Shown here piece by piece: positions 31,304 through 42,100 of a stretch of DNA of 64,000 nt. The notes under the pieces were generated by a model. The model saw only the letters and a list, made by a program, of their open reading frames with translations, was not told the origin of the DNA and made no database searches. Source of the DNA: Niabella agricola (GTDB lineage: Bacteria; Bacteroidota; Bacteroidia; Chitinophagales; Chitinophagaceae); NCBI RefSeq assembly GCF_021538615.1, contig NZ_JAJHIZ010000003.1, forward strand, positions 2,108,001 through 2,172,000, written 5' to 3'. How positions within the stretch are numbered: the first letter of the stretch is position 1; each line of letters begins with the position of its first letter. The translations under genes and the position numbers were made by a program.

Positions 31304-32713
31304 ATGGACATTCAGTTAAACGATAAGGAACACTACATAATAAATAAGGTAGCCGCTGCCGCACAGGAGCTGGGAATGGAAAGTTACCTGGTGGGGGGAT
31401 TTGTGCGGGATAAACTACTGAACCGGCCTACGAAGGATGCAGACATCGTTACAATCGGAGACGGCATTGCGCTGGCAAAAGCCGTTGCCGCCAGATGCGA
31501 GCCGGCTCCCCAGGTTAATTATTTTAAGAATTTCGGTACGGCACATATCCATACCGCCGGTTTTGATGTGGAATTTGTAGGTGCGCGCAAAGAAAGCTAC
31601 CAGCACAACAGCCGCAAGCCGGAAGTAAGTCCGGGCTCCCTGGAAGATGATCAGAACCGCCGTGATTTTACGATCAACGCCATGGCCATCAGTTTAAACA
31701 AACACAGCTATGGCCAGCTGGTAGACCCTTTTAACGGGCAGCAACACCTTCAGGACAAGATCATCATCACCCCACTGGAACCGGATCAAACCTTTTCTGA
31801 TGATCCGCTGCGCATGCTGCGCGCCATCCGTTTTGCCACGCAGCTCAACTTTGAGATTGCTCCCGAAACACGGGCTTCCATTACCAAAAACAAAGACCGG
31901 ATCCGGATCATATCGCAGGAACGCATCACGGATGAATTGAACAAGATCATCCGGGCGCCCAAACCTTCGATAGGATTTGACCTGCTGTATAAGACCGGGT
32001 TGCTTAAGATCATCTTCCCCAAAATGGTAGAACTGGCCGGTGCAGAATTTAAAGAAGGGATCGGACATAAAGATAATTTTTACCATACCCTGCAGGTACT
32101 GGATAATATCAGCGCTACCACCGATGACTTATGGCTGCGCTGGGCTGCGATCCTGCACGATATTGCAAAACCCGCCACCAAACGCTTTGAAGAAGGCACG
32201 GGGTGGACTTTTCACGGACATGAGATCGTGGGCGGCCGTATGGTACCCAAGATCTTTGCGCAACTCAAACTACCGCAAAATGAAAAAATGCGGTTTGTAA
32301 AAAAACTGGTGGAGCTTCACCTGCGGCCCATCAGCCTTTCCAAAGAAGACATCACCGACTCCGCCATCCGTCGCCTGTTGTTTGACGCCGGTGAGGATTT
32401 TGACGCGCTGATGCTGCTTTGTGAAGCCGATATTACCAGTAAAAACAAGAAGAAGGTACAGCGTTTCCTGGATAATTTTAAACTGGTTCGGGAACGCTGC
32501 AAGGAAGTGGAAGAAAAAGATCAGATCCGCAACTGGCAGCCGCCTATCGACGGCATCGAGATCATGCAGTTGTTCAATCTTGCACCTTCAAAACCCGTGG
32601 GCATTTTAAAAGATACTTTAAAAGATGCTATCCTCGACGGGGAGATCCCCAATACAAAAGAAGCAGCCCTGGAATTCCTGAACAAAAAGGCAAAGGAAAT
32701 CGGTATTGTGTAA
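31304..32713 (+). CDS. CCA-adding tRNA nucleotidyltransferase with HD domain
   Basis: Adds or repairs the 3' CCA end of tRNAs (or acts as poly(A) polymerase-like enzyme). It is 469 residues. The nucleotidyltransferase head has GGFVRDKLLNRPTKDADIV, where DAD carries the catalytic carboxylates, followed by RRDFTINAMAI and the RNA-binding ERITDELNKII. An HD phosphohydrolase domain follows (HTLQVLDNI ... AAILHDIAKPATK), as in the usual bacterial fusion. The -7 box at 31288-31295 gives a very short leader. Confidence 0.93.
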   Translation: MDIQLNDKEHYIINKVAAAAQELGMESYLVGGFVRDKLLNRPTKDADIVTIGDGIALAKAVAARCEPAPQVNYFKNFGTAHIHTAGFDVEFVGARKESYQHNSRKPEVSPGSLEDDQNRRDFTINAMAISLNKHSYGQLVDPFNGQQHLQDKIIITPLEPDQTFSDDPLRMLRAIRFATQLNFEIAPETRASITKNKDRIRIISQERITDELNKIIRAPKPSIGFDLLYKTGLLKIIFPKMVELAGAEFKEGIGHKDNFYHTLQVLDNISATTDDLWLRWAAILHDIAKPATKRFEEGTGWTFHGHEIVGGRMVPKIFAQLKLPQNEKMRFVKKLVELHLRPISLSKEDITDSAIRRLLFDAGEDFDALMLLCEADITSKNKKKVQRFLDNFKLVRERCKEVEEKDQIRNWQPPIDGIEIMQLFNLAPSKPVGILKDTLKDAILDGEIPNTKEAALEFLNKKAKEIGIV

Positions 32714-32789
32714 GCGCCAGCAGCGGCAACCTTCGAAAGAATAAAATATATCCAGTCAATCATTGCTTTTAAACATGCAGCCCGGCCTT

Positions 32790-33947
32790 TTATTTCTTTA
32801 GAAAGTAATCAAAAAAGAGATAAGCTATTTCGTTGGATTCATCGTTAGGATCGTGCCCGGGTCGGTTTGTCATAGCCACCCGGCTGGTATAACCCAACAA
32901 GCTATTTACCCGGACCACCTGGTTTAATGCGGTCCACCGGTCTACCGGATCCGAAGATCCGCCTGATACCAGGAATGGGCGCGGCGCCATTAAGGCCATG
33001 ATCTCATGCAGATCGTATCCCTCCCGGATTAATTTTGGATAAAGTCCTTTAGCGTCCGCCGTATTTCCTCTTTTTCGCCAGGCATCTTTCCATGGAGGCG
33101 GATAGTATCCTAAATACCAGGGCTCCCAATAATTGACCGCACTTCCCCTGGTATCATCAAATACCACACCGGGGTCCGACCATACGGCACAGGCGAACTT
33201 ATCGAACAGGCAGGAAGCAAACATCGCCCATTTACCCCCGAATGAATGTCCCATGATCCCGATCCGCCGATCGTCAACATAAGGTAAGCCCGACAACAGA
33301 TACCACGCATTTGCTGCCGTATAAGCCAGCATCGACAGGGGTGCTACCGTTGCATTTTCTACAGAGGGGTAATAAACGGAATAGGTTCCTGCTTTTGATG
33401 CTTCAGCGGTACCCAATGACAAGGTAACATATCCTCTTTTAGCCAGTTGAAAAGCAAAATCGCGGTTGGGCTTTCCCTTTCCTATTGCGGTTTCCGGCTC
33501 ATAAAATGTGGTAATCACTGCAGGCAGCCTTCCCTTTAGGCCAGGCACGCAGAGATAAGCAATGGTTTTCTCTGTTGAGGTCCAGTTAAACCGGATCCGG
33601 TATTGTGTAAAACCCGTTCTTCGGACGGTATCCAGCACTTCCATTTTTTGCGTCCTGATCAACGGTGGCCAGGGGCCCATCATCTGGTTCCATGTATTTG
33701 CGATCTCGGCCCGCCGCTGCTTCCAGGCCCGTTTGGTCAGAACCGTATCCCCATTGTAAAATCGTAATAAAGGCCGGTAGTTGCCATAGCTGTTTTTCAA
33801 ATAAACAGGGGGATGAAAACAAGAGGCAATCCGGTTCCATAACGCCTGGTGATGCTGACCGTAGGTTTGAAAGGAGAAAGCGCACGAAACAACAAGCAGC
33901 GCATATAATTTTATGAAGTGAACCACCTTATTTGGTATTTGAAGCAT
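32790..33947 (-). CDS. Secreted alpha/beta hydrolase (acetyl-xylan esterase/dienelactone hydrolase-like)
   Basis: A 385-residue serine hydrolase with a signal peptide (LYALLVVSCAFSFQTYGQ). The nucleophile elbow is GHSFGGKW, a catalytic acid probably in SGGSSDPVDRW, and the histidine in NRPGHDPNDES. Related Bacteroidota proteins remove acetyl or other acyl groups from glycans. It is the last gene of the carbohydrate cluster that runs leftward from the regulator at 44754, after the PQQ-type dehydrogenase. Peptidase-like activity cannot be excluded. Confidence 0.8.
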   Translation of the reverse strand: MLQIPNKVVHFIKLYALLVVSCAFSFQTYGQHHQALWNRIASCFHPPVYLKNSYGNYRPLLRFYNGDTVLTKRAWKQRRAEIANTWNQMMGPWPPLIRTQKMEVLDTVRRTGFTQYRIRFNWTSTEKTIAYLCVPGLKGRLPAVITTFYEPETAIGKGKPNRDFAFQLAKRGYVTLSLGTAEASKAGTYSVYYPSVENATVAPLSMLAYTAANAWYLLSGLPYVDDRRIGIMGHSFGGKWAMFASCLFDKFACAVWSDPGVVFDDTRGSAVNYWEPWYLGYYPPPWKDAWRKRGNTADAKGLYPKLIREGYDLHEIMALMAPRPFLVSGGSSDPVDRWTALNQVVRVNSLLGYTSRVAMTNRPGHDPNDESNEIAYLFFDYFLKK

Positions 33948-34075
33948 TTATCCACAAATTTTTCATGAACGCATATTTAATAACGAACCGGTATCAAAAT
34001 TATTTTTATCAATTTCCGAGCCGGGCGGTGCGACCGTGTCTCCACAAACCCTTTGAGATGGTGCAGCTCGACCTG

Positions 34076-35611
34076 CTACCCTTTCTTTTTTATGCCCCTC
34101 CGTTCCTGTACCGCGGTTGCCGTTATTGAATCTCGGTTGTTATCGCCCCAGCGGCTTCTTATAAAATTCAGTACCGCAGCCGCTTCCTCATTATTCAAAA
34201 ATTTAAATGAAGGCATCCGGTTTGGATTGTTTCCGGTACTCTTTCCAAATAAAAACACATCGATCAGCTGCTGTGGCTGATCCAGCAAGGGCGTTGTCTG
34301 CAGTGAAGGAAACGTACCCGGACTTCCCGATCCATCTTCCTTATGGCAGCTGGCGCAGTAAACGGTATACAGTCCCATTGCATTTTCCCTGCTCACCTTT
34401 GTTTCCGGTGCTTTTCCCGGGAGCAGTTTGGCAGTGATGCGGCCCGCTTTGGTAATGCGGATGATCTTATCATCACCTGGCGCAGGCTTGCTATAGGGGT
34501 TCCAGTCGTGGTTGCTGGTGGACAGGTAAATGTCCCCCTCCGGTGATACACAAACCGCCCTTAGCCGGCCATAAAGTTTATCCAGGTAGATCATTTCTTT
34601 TACAACAGAATGGCCGTCTTTTGAAAGACTGAGCACCCGGAGATTCCGGTCTTTTAAAGACACCAGCAACAGGCTGTTCTGCCACTCGGGGATCCTAGAA
34701 TGATTATAAAAAACCATTCCTGAAGGTGCGATGGTAGGCGTCCAGGACCGTAACGGGTCAATGGCACCAGTGCTGTCTGCAAAGGCTTTTTCATCCGGAA
34801 GGTCGGCATTCCCTTCAATGGCGGACCATCCAAAGTTGCCGCCCCTGCGGACCAGGTTTATTTCATCCTCTGCCGCATCCCCATGCTCCGATGTATATAG
34901 CCGGGTACTATCTGAAAATGTAAGCCCCTGTATATTCCTGAACCCTTTGGCCCAAACCGGGCTTCCGGGCACAGGGTTGTCTGCCGGAATGCTGCCGTCC
35001 ACGTTAAAACGCAGGATCTTTCCCTTAAGATCTGCTGCATCCTGGGCACTGCCCTGCTGTGCTCCATCGCCGGTTGCCCAATATACTTTATGATCCGGCA
35101 ATATGGCTATCCTGCTGCCATAATGCCCGCGAAAACCGGAAGCAACAGCAATGACTTTGGGCTCAATAAGCGTATCTTTCTGAACCAGGTACCGTACCAG
35201 CTTTAAACCAATGCTATCCTTTATAGCAAACGTATAGGCTGCAAATAAATAGGACCTGCCGGTTCCCGGATCCGGGGCGGAACATGCCATGCCCAGGAGA
35301 CCCGCGGTGGTTTTACCTGCAACATCATTGATACGAAGCAATAATTTACGCTTCCCGCTGGCGGGATCCAACCGGTAAATGCGCCCTTCCTGTTCATTAT
35401 ACCAAAGCGTATGATCCGGGCCCCACATGAGCTCCCAGGGTACTTTATTATTGGTTGATAGCTCCTGTACAGCCAACACAGATGTATCCAATACAATATT
35501 AAACCGGGTCTGCGGTTCTCGCTGCACCTGCCGGCATTGAAAAAGAATAAAACTCATCGCCACGGCAAATGCTCCTGTTCCTATTTTGACACCAGCCCAT
35601 CGTTTTTTCAT
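34076..35611 (-). CDS. PQQ-dependent sugar dehydrogenase-like protein fused to cytochrome c
   Basis: A 511-residue exported protein. Residues about 40-390 form a six-bladed soluble glucose/sorbosone dehydrogenase propeller, with ELMWGPDHTLWYNEQEGRI, TRLYTSEHGDAAEDEINLV and GGNFGWSAIEGNA as typical segments. The C-terminal domain (about 410-500) is a monohaem cytochrome c with the haem motif CASCH and a distal ligand Met in NRMPSFKFLN. It should oxidise a sugar or alcohol outside the cytoplasm and pass electrons to its own haem. It lies in the carbohydrate cluster, preceded by a gene remnant and the Gfo/Idh gene. Confidence 0.88.
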   Translation of the reverse strand: MKKRWAGVKIGTGAFAVAMSFILFQCRQVQREPQTRFNIVLDTSVLAVQELSTNNKVPWELMWGPDHTLWYNEQEGRIYRLDPASGKRKLLLRINDVAGKTTAGLLGMACSAPDPGTGRSYLFAAYTFAIKDSIGLKLVRYLVQKDTLIEPKVIAVASGFRGHYGSRIAILPDHKVYWATGDGAQQGSAQDAADLKGKILRFNVDGSIPADNPVPGSPVWAKGFRNIQGLTFSDSTRLYTSEHGDAAEDEINLVRRGGNFGWSAIEGNADLPDEKAFADSTGAIDPLRSWTPTIAPSGMVFYNHSRIPEWQNSLLLVSLKDRNLRVLSLSKDGHSVVKEMIYLDKLYGRLRAVCVSPEGDIYLSTSNHDWNPYSKPAPGDDKIIRITKAGRITAKLLPGKAPETKVSRENAMGLYTVYCASCHKEDGSGSPGTFPSLQTTPLLDQPQQLIDVFLFGKSTGNNPNRMPSFKFLNNEEAAAVLNFIRSRWGDNNRDSITATAVQERRGIKKKG

Positions 35612-35625
35612 TTTTGATCTGGTTT

Positions 35626-35724
35626 TTATTTCATTAATTTTTCCAGCAGCCAGCGATTCATCCGCATCCGTTGCTCCGGCACTGTAATTGTAGGGAAAAC
35701 GGGATCATAAATAAAACGGATTCC
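35626..35724 (-). pseudogene. C-terminal remnant of a lost gene
   Basis: In the 117-base gap between the Gfo/Idh and dehydrogenase genes, one minus-strand frame reads GIRFIYDPVFPTIT, VPEQRMRMNRWLL and EKLMK up to a stop at 35626. It has no start codon and is preceded by an in-frame TGA. The amphipathic, protein-like tail looks like the end of a decayed enzyme gene. I do not recognise the family. Confidence 0.45.
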
Positions 35725-35728
35725 TCAA

Positions 35729-37159
35729 TCATGACACCTCTAACTTCCAGGGCTTCCGGTACTCATACGACAGTAGTTCATTAGCGTCTGCTGCGTTTGT
35801 AAATCTTTCGTTTATCGCATCCCATTCCAATCGTTTTTTTGTTTGCATGGCGATGGTGCCCAAATGTGCCATTGTTGTGGAACGATGGCCTGTTTCCAGC
35901 GTGGCCCATGGCTCTTCACGCGATTTTACACAATCCAGGAAGTTCCGTATATTACTAAAGGTGCTGCTCTTATACCCCCCCTTAGGAAGTGCCGGATCAT
36001 TCTTATCCAATATAAAATCTTCCGGCTTCAGCTGCGATGGCCAGGCCTGGAATTGCCCGGGTTGGGCAGGTACAATTTTATAATCATCCTCTCCGGTATA
36101 CAGGGTCCCCTTAGTGCCCCTGAGTTCAAGAAAGCCATGAGGTATAAAACTGCCACTGCTCGCTTCCAGGATCGTTACCGTTACCAAAACGCCGGACCGG
36201 AACTCGTAAGTAACATGCATGGTGTCCGGAATGGTGCGGTCATCGTCCAGCGCATAGTTCCCTCCATGTGCGCTAACGGCCACCGGCGCCTCTTCACCAA
36301 TCAGCCACCGGATCAGGTCCAGGTAGTGAATGCCATTGTTCGATAACTGGTTGGCATAATCGTTCCACCAGCGAAACATATAGGGCGCGATATTGTATTG
36401 ATACGGCCGGTAAGCCCGGGGTCCCAACCAACGGTCCCAGTCAAAATTCGCAGGCGGATTCTCAGGCTTCAGCTTTCCAATGCCGTTAGCAAACATATTG
36501 CTGATATGACTACAGGTGGCAAAGGTCACTTTCCCGATTTTGCCCTCCGGTATCTCTTTGGCCAGCTTTTGAAAAGTGGGTGCTCCCCGGCGGTTCAATC
36601 CAACCGTAATCACCTGCTTACTGTTTTTCCCCACGTTTACCATGGCCCTCCCTTCCTGGATCGTTTTTGACAACGGCTTTTCTACATACACATCTTTTCC
36701 GGCCTTTATGGCATCAATGGTTTGCAGCGCATGCCAGTGGTCGGGCGTAGCAATACATACAGCGTCGATACTTTTATCGTCCAATACCCTCCTGTAATCC
36801 GTATGCCGCTTTACCTGTGCAGCAAACGGCTCTCCCATTTTAGGGATCTGCCGGGGCATTGCTTTTATATAGCGAGGATCCACTTCAGCATAGTTACGTG
36901 TAATATAGGGTTTGTATACATCACATAGGGCCGCCACCTCGCAGTCCGGCTGCTCCATAAACAAATGCAATAACTGGGTTCCGCGGTTGCCTACGCCAAT
37001 GAAGCCGGTGCGTACCCGGTCATTAGCCCCTATAATCCTTCGCCCGGAATCAATGAATGGCGCAGCAAACGTTGTGGTGCCCACCCCCGACACCGTTATG
37101 CCGGCCAACGCCAATGACGAGCTTTTTATAAAAGTTCTCCTTGTTGGTTGTTTTGCCAT
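35729..37159 (-). CDS. Gfo/Idh/MocA family oxidoreductase, Tat-exported
   Basis: NAD(P)-dependent oxidoreductase of 476 residues acting on sugars or cyclitols. The N-terminus QPTRRTFIKSSSLALAGITV is a twin-arginine signal, so the enzyme is exported with bound cofactor. The Rossmann motif is TGFIGVGNRGTQLL, and the catalytic-lysine segment is VYVEKPLSKT with a later HYLDLIRWLIG. ATG at 37159 is chosen over 37267 because it precedes the Tat motif. Exported Bacteroidota members of this family often belong to glycan loci; this one follows SusD by about 260 bases. Confidence 0.9.
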   Translation of the reverse strand: MAKQPTRRTFIKSSSLALAGITVSGVGTTTFAAPFIDSGRRIIGANDRVRTGFIGVGNRGTQLLHLFMEQPDCEVAALCDVYKPYITRNYAEVDPRYIKAMPRQIPKMGEPFAAQVKRHTDYRRVLDDKSIDAVCIATPDHWHALQTIDAIKAGKDVYVEKPLSKTIQEGRAMVNVGKNSKQVITVGLNRRGAPTFQKLAKEIPEGKIGKVTFATCSHISNMFANGIGKLKPENPPANFDWDRWLGPRAYRPYQYNIAPYMFRWWNDYANQLSNNGIHYLDLIRWLIGEEAPVAVSAHGGNYALDDDRTIPDTMHVTYEFRSGVLVTVTILEASSGSFIPHGFLELRGTKGTLYTGEDDYKIVPAQPGQFQAWPSQLKPEDFILDKNDPALPKGGYKSSTFSNIRNFLDCVKSREEPWATLETGHRSTTMAHLGTIAMQTKKRLEWDAINERFTNAADANELLSYEYRKPWKLEVS

Positions 37160-37421
37160 ACAATTATTTTTTAGTTGAAATTCCTTGAATGCCTTTTTAC
37201 AAAAGATACCGGACCTGAAACCTGCAGGGCGAACGCATAAATAGCAGCGGTATGATTGTTTCGCCATTTTTCAATTAAATTGCCACAGATGCGCAGATTT
37301 TCGGACGCGCATTCATTATAGCAAAGTTTCAAAAAATTAATTCCCCCGGTGCAGAATCAGCGGCCCCGAAAATGATGCGTCTGTTCTGTTGAAACCCGAA
37401 ACCAGCAACATTGAACTTTCC

Positions 37422-39146
37422 TCACCATCCCGGGTTTTGCTTCAGGTTATCATTTAGTAAAATTTCGCTCTCCGGAATCGAGTTCAAATAGTCCCGGTTC
37501 AGTTTAAACCCATAGCCCGAAGGAAGGGATTTCTGGAACGGATCAAGAAACCCCTGCTCGTCTACCGGGAATGGATTTTTTGCAATCTGCGAAGCCTTGA
37601 AGCCCTTTGGCCGGGTACCTACGATCAATTCATCCGCTGCAGCCCAGCGGGCGATATCATTCCACCGGAAACCCTCAGCGGCCAGCTCTATCCTGCGCTC
37701 GCGGCGTATTTCATTGATCAATGGTGATAACTCCGGGAAATCCCATTTGGGGTCGGTAGCAATACCGGAGATCAGCAGGTTGGGCATGCCCACACGGTCG
37801 CGCAACGGTTTAATCGACTTGTCGATATCGGCCTGTGTAAGCGTGCCCAATTCAGCTTTGGCTTCTGCATAGTTAAGTAGCACTTCCGCATACCGGTAAA
37901 TAATGCCGGGCGACTCTTCATATTGCTGCACATGGTATGCCATCGTGGGATTATAGCCTTTCTGAATGATATAGCCGCTGGGCGCGTTATAATCGGCTGC
38001 TGTATTGAGTTGTGCATAAGCGCCACTCCAGTTTTCAGTACTTCCATTTGGCTGAATTTTCCAAACCTGGTCGGGCGTTGCAATGGTTTGATAAAAGCGG
38101 GGATCGCGATTTTGGGCCTCCTGCGCCAGTGTATTGTACCCCATAAACTGATCATTGCCGGTAATGGGTTTGCCGTTGGCGCAGAGGTAGGCATCTGCCA
38201 GTTGCCGGGTAATGGTTCGGTTCGTTGGGGTCGTCATCCGGTAAAAGCGGTCATTCGTAAAATCCGGATCTCCACCCGTAAGGCTATTATCATATTTCCG
38301 CCAAAACATCATCTCACTATTGGTACTGTAATCCATCAGCGCAAACAGGTCTTTGTAATCGGATTGGGGTTTGCCGGTGCTGTACACACTGTATACTTTT
38401 GCATTAATCACGGCTTCGGCCGCTTCAGCTGCCTTTGTGAAATACACATCCGGTTTGGCGTTGTCTACGCCGAATGCGGTGCTGGCATGGTATTTTTCCC
38501 AGGAGCCCTCGTACAGGGCCACACGGCTTTGGATCAGCAAAGCGATCCAGCGGTTGATCCGCCCGGCTCCGGAGGTCTTATCGGTGGTCAGGTACAGGGC
38601 AGCAGAATCCAGCTGACCGATGATAAAGTCTGCTACGGCATTCCGGGGATCCCGCGGGTTAAACAACTCGGGAGAATCGACACCCAGCTCTTTTGTAACG
38701 ATCTGTATCGCTCCATAACTCTGCAGCAACTTAAAATAGATCAACGCCCGGAAGAAATAAGCTTCTCCAAGGTATTGCTTATATTGATCAAGCTTGTAGT
38801 TTTTTTCCACTCTGCGGTAATTATCAAAGAAGAAATTGATCCGGCGTACATCGGTAAAACTAATGGTGCCGGAAGTAGTAACTACCCGGGTGCCCTGGAG
38901 TCGCTGGTTGGGCGTATTGGTCACCTGGTTATCGCTTTCGTAGTCGCTTCCATGATTTTCATATTTCGGGAAATTAGCCGAGCTATAGAATGAATTGATA
39001 TAGGTACGCATCTGGTCAGGCGTTTCAAAAAACACATCTGACGTGGTCGCATCCAACGGTTCGCGATCCAGGAAATTTTTATTACAGGCCCCGAGCAGCA
39101 AGATTGCCGGTACCATGATGATGCAATATTTTTTCATGATATTCAT
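37422..39146 (-). CDS. SusD/RagB family glycan-binding lipoprotein
   Basis: Outer-membrane surface lipoprotein that closes over the SusC channel and binds oligosaccharide. It is 574 residues, with signal peptide and lipobox ILLLGAC (MKKYCIIM start). TPR-like helices near the N-terminus (AYFFRALIYFKLLQSYG) and the C-terminal signature NEIRRERRIELAAEGFRWNDIARW are SusD hallmarks. ATG codons at 39146 and 39137 are both in frame. It lies 9 bases after susC in the same operon. The ligand is not evident from sequence; nearby fucosidases and a NagB-like enzyme suggest a fucosylated glycan. Confidence 0.95.
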   Translation of the reverse strand: MNIMKKYCIIMVPAILLLGACNKNFLDREPLDATTSDVFFETPDQMRTYINSFYSSANFPKYENHGSDYESDNQVTNTPNQRLQGTRVVTTSGTISFTDVRRINFFFDNYRRVEKNYKLDQYKQYLGEAYFFRALIYFKLLQSYGAIQIVTKELGVDSPELFNPRDPRNAVADFIIGQLDSAALYLTTDKTSGAGRINRWIALLIQSRVALYEGSWEKYHASTAFGVDNAKPDVYFTKAAEAAEAVINAKVYSVYSTGKPQSDYKDLFALMDYSTNSEMMFWRKYDNSLTGGDPDFTNDRFYRMTTPTNRTITRQLADAYLCANGKPITGNDQFMGYNTLAQEAQNRDPRFYQTIATPDQVWKIQPNGSTENWSGAYAQLNTAADYNAPSGYIIQKGYNPTMAYHVQQYEESPGIIYRYAEVLLNYAEAKAELGTLTQADIDKSIKPLRDRVGMPNLLISGIATDPKWDFPELSPLINEIRRERRIELAAEGFRWNDIARWAAADELIVGTRPKGFKASQIAKNPFPVDEQGFLDPFQKSLPSGYGFKLNRDYLNSIPESEILLNDNLKQNPGW

Positions 39147-39155
39147 AGTTACATA

Positions 39156-42100
39156 TTAGAAGGTAAGATTCAATCCGAATGAAAGTGAGCTGGTTTGCGG
39201 GTAGATCATACCGGCGGTTTGATACCCCCCGAAACTCCTGTCTGAAGCGATCATCGTTTCAGGATCAAACACCTTGGGCACACTGGTGATCAGCAATAAA
39301 TTTTCCCCTGAAAGATATACCCGGAGGTTGCTGATCTTAACCCTGCGCAGGAGATCTGCCGGCAATGTATACCCCAGCTGAACGTTCCGAAGCCGCAGGT
39401 AGGCAGCGTTCAGCAGGTACCGGCTTTGTACCAGCCGGTTCTTATTGGTTTCTGCCGTAAAATAGGGTTTGGCCAGGTAGGCGTCGGTATTGGGCCCCAG
39501 GATATTGGTCTCATCGGCGGGGCGCCAATAGTCCAGGTTGGGTGAGTTTTTAAAAACGGCAGACCCGCCCCAGGCGGTGGTCAGACCCCAGAACACCGGC
39601 GAATCCGTACCTGGGTAATAATCCTGTTTTCCAACGCCCTGCCAGAACATCGAAAAATCAAACTGCCGCCAGTTTACTCCACCGGTGATACCGATATTGT
39701 ACCTCGGCTGGTTATTACCGATCACCACCAGGTCTCCATGATTACTCAGTGACCGCTGGCCATCGTTAATAATGCCGTCGCCATTCACATCCTTATACTT
39801 CATATCGCCCGGGCCCCAGGTGCTCCAGTATTTGGATTGATCGGCCATGGGCTCACCCTCGCGCTGGATCAACCCGTCGCTGACAAGACCCCAGATCTCC
39901 CCCACCTGTTTGCCCCTATACCAGGTATCAATGCCCTCCTTATCATTACGGTATTGAAGGATCACGGAGCGGTTATCACCGAAGCTAACACTGGCATTAT
40001 AGCCAAAGCGAGGCGATACCTGATCCTTCCATGATAACACCAGCTCAAATCCTGTGGTCGACAGCTTCGCATTGTTCGTGGGCGGAGCCGTTGCCCCGAT
40101 CTGGTAAGGCAGGCTAAGGGCGGGCCCCACCATATCATCCGTTATCCGTTTGTACCAGTCGGCTGTCAGGTTCAACCGGTTATTCAAAAATGCCGCATCG
40201 ATCCCCGCGTTAAAGGAGGTAATGGTTTCCCAGGTCAGATCGGCACTTTTCAGCAAAGGAACATTGGCAAAGGGCGGCCGCACACCGTCAATGATCCAGT
40301 TCAGCTGACTGCCCGTGGGTATCGTGGCCAGGTACCGGTAGTTTTGTTCATTTAGCAAGCCGGTTGAAATAATATTCTGATTACCTAACGCTCCGTAGGA
40401 GGCCCTTAATTTCAGGGTATTCACATATGCTTTGATGGGCTCCCAAAAACGCTCCTTTGAAATGGCGTACCCAATTGCACCCGCGGGGAAAAAGCCCCAT
40501 CGCTTTCCTGGCGCAAACCTGGAAGACCCGTTATACCGGGCACTGAATTCGATAAGGTACCGTTCATCAAAGTTATAGTTGAGCCTGCCAAACACCCCCT
40601 GCGTAGCCCAATGATAGATCTGGTCGCTTACAACCCGCGTCCCCAATGAACCGCTGATGGAGGGCACATCTACATTGACCAGGTTGGCACCGGATCCGCT
40701 CAGCCCCGTATAATACCGGTATTCCTGTTCATAACCCGCCAGCGCTTTAAAATAATGCCTGTTTACTTTCCGCTCATAGGATGTAGTTCCATTGATCAGG
40801 GTATAAATGTTTTGGGAAAATGCCGATGCATAGCCTGCAACGGGTTTTCCTATATTGGCAAACTGGCCGGTGCCCAGTTCAACAGGAACCGGCCTCGGGT
40901 TGGAAGTGCTCCGGTAGCCCTGGTTATTGTAGTTATAAGATAAAATAGTCTTCCAGCCTTTAACAGGCTCCAGTTCGCCGCCCAGGGTGATGAAAAAATC
41001 ATTCGTATATCCCTTGTCACGCCCGGTGCCCTGCAGGTACCGTACCAGCGGGCTTTGCACCGTACCGTTGATATTATAAAACGGCATCATGGGTGCAAAG
41101 GTCAGCAGCCCGTTAAAGAAATGTTCGCGCCCTACGGTCGTATAGCCAATGGGGTAATCGGTTTTTCCCGAGGCATACTTGACACTGGAGTTGAACTTCA
41201 GCCAGGAAGTGATCGTGGTATTATAGTTACCGATGAAGTTAACCCGTTTATAGCTATCGTTGCCCCACTCGTACAATCCATTCTCGTTTACGTACCCGCC
41301 TCCAAGCCAATACTGGTTGCGGTCATTGCCTCCGGAAACATTGAGATTGTGTTTTTGATTGAAGGCATAATCGCGCATCAGAAGGTGCGGCCAGTCGTTA
41401 TTGGCATTTCCATCCCGGCGGCCACCAAATAAATTATCAATCGGTTTATCCGGGTTATACTCATATGGGTAGGCGCCATTGATATAATCCTGAATTCGTT
41501 TCATTTGCTCCTCGCTGTACACAGCGGTAGCCTTCGCATTGGCCGCCGCCTGGTTGTATGCGGTAGCCCAGGTATAGGAGTCTACAAAGCTGGGTAAGCG
41601 AACGGGGCTGTTCCAGGACAGGTTGTTGGTATACTGAATATTGACGCCGCCGGTCCTGCTGCCTTTTTTAGTGGTGATCAGGATCACTCCAAAGGGGGCC
41701 CGCGATCCATAAATAGCAGATGCCGAAGCATCTTTCAGTATGGAAACACTTTCTATAGCCTCCGGATCTACATTGTTGATGTTCATTTCCACTCCATCTA
41801 CCAGGATCAATGGTGAAGCATCCCCCTGGATGGACCCCATTCCCCGGATGTTCCAATTGGCAGCGGAGCCCGGCTCGCCGCCCCGCATATTCATCGAAAT
41901 ATTGAGGTTGGGCGAAGCGCCTTTTATCAGATCGCCCACATTATTGGCCGCACGATCTTTCAACCGCTCACCGGAAATCACATCAACAGCGCCCGTAAGA
42001 TTACTTTTCTTCTGCGTTCCATACCCTACCACCACTACTTCATCCATCGAAGTTTTTGACAATTTCATCACCACATCTATGGTGGAAGATGCGCCGGTCC

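Noticed and set aside
34020..34075. 32-codon read-through and possible hairpin after the PQQ-type dehydrogenase stop
   Set aside because: The stem is poor (ACCGTGTCTC against GAGATGGT) and the extra residues have no recognised match; kept only as a note.
37923..38993. 356-codon plus-strand frame
   Set aside because: It is fully antisense to the SusD gene, which has clear family signatures; the long open frame is a side effect of codon use.
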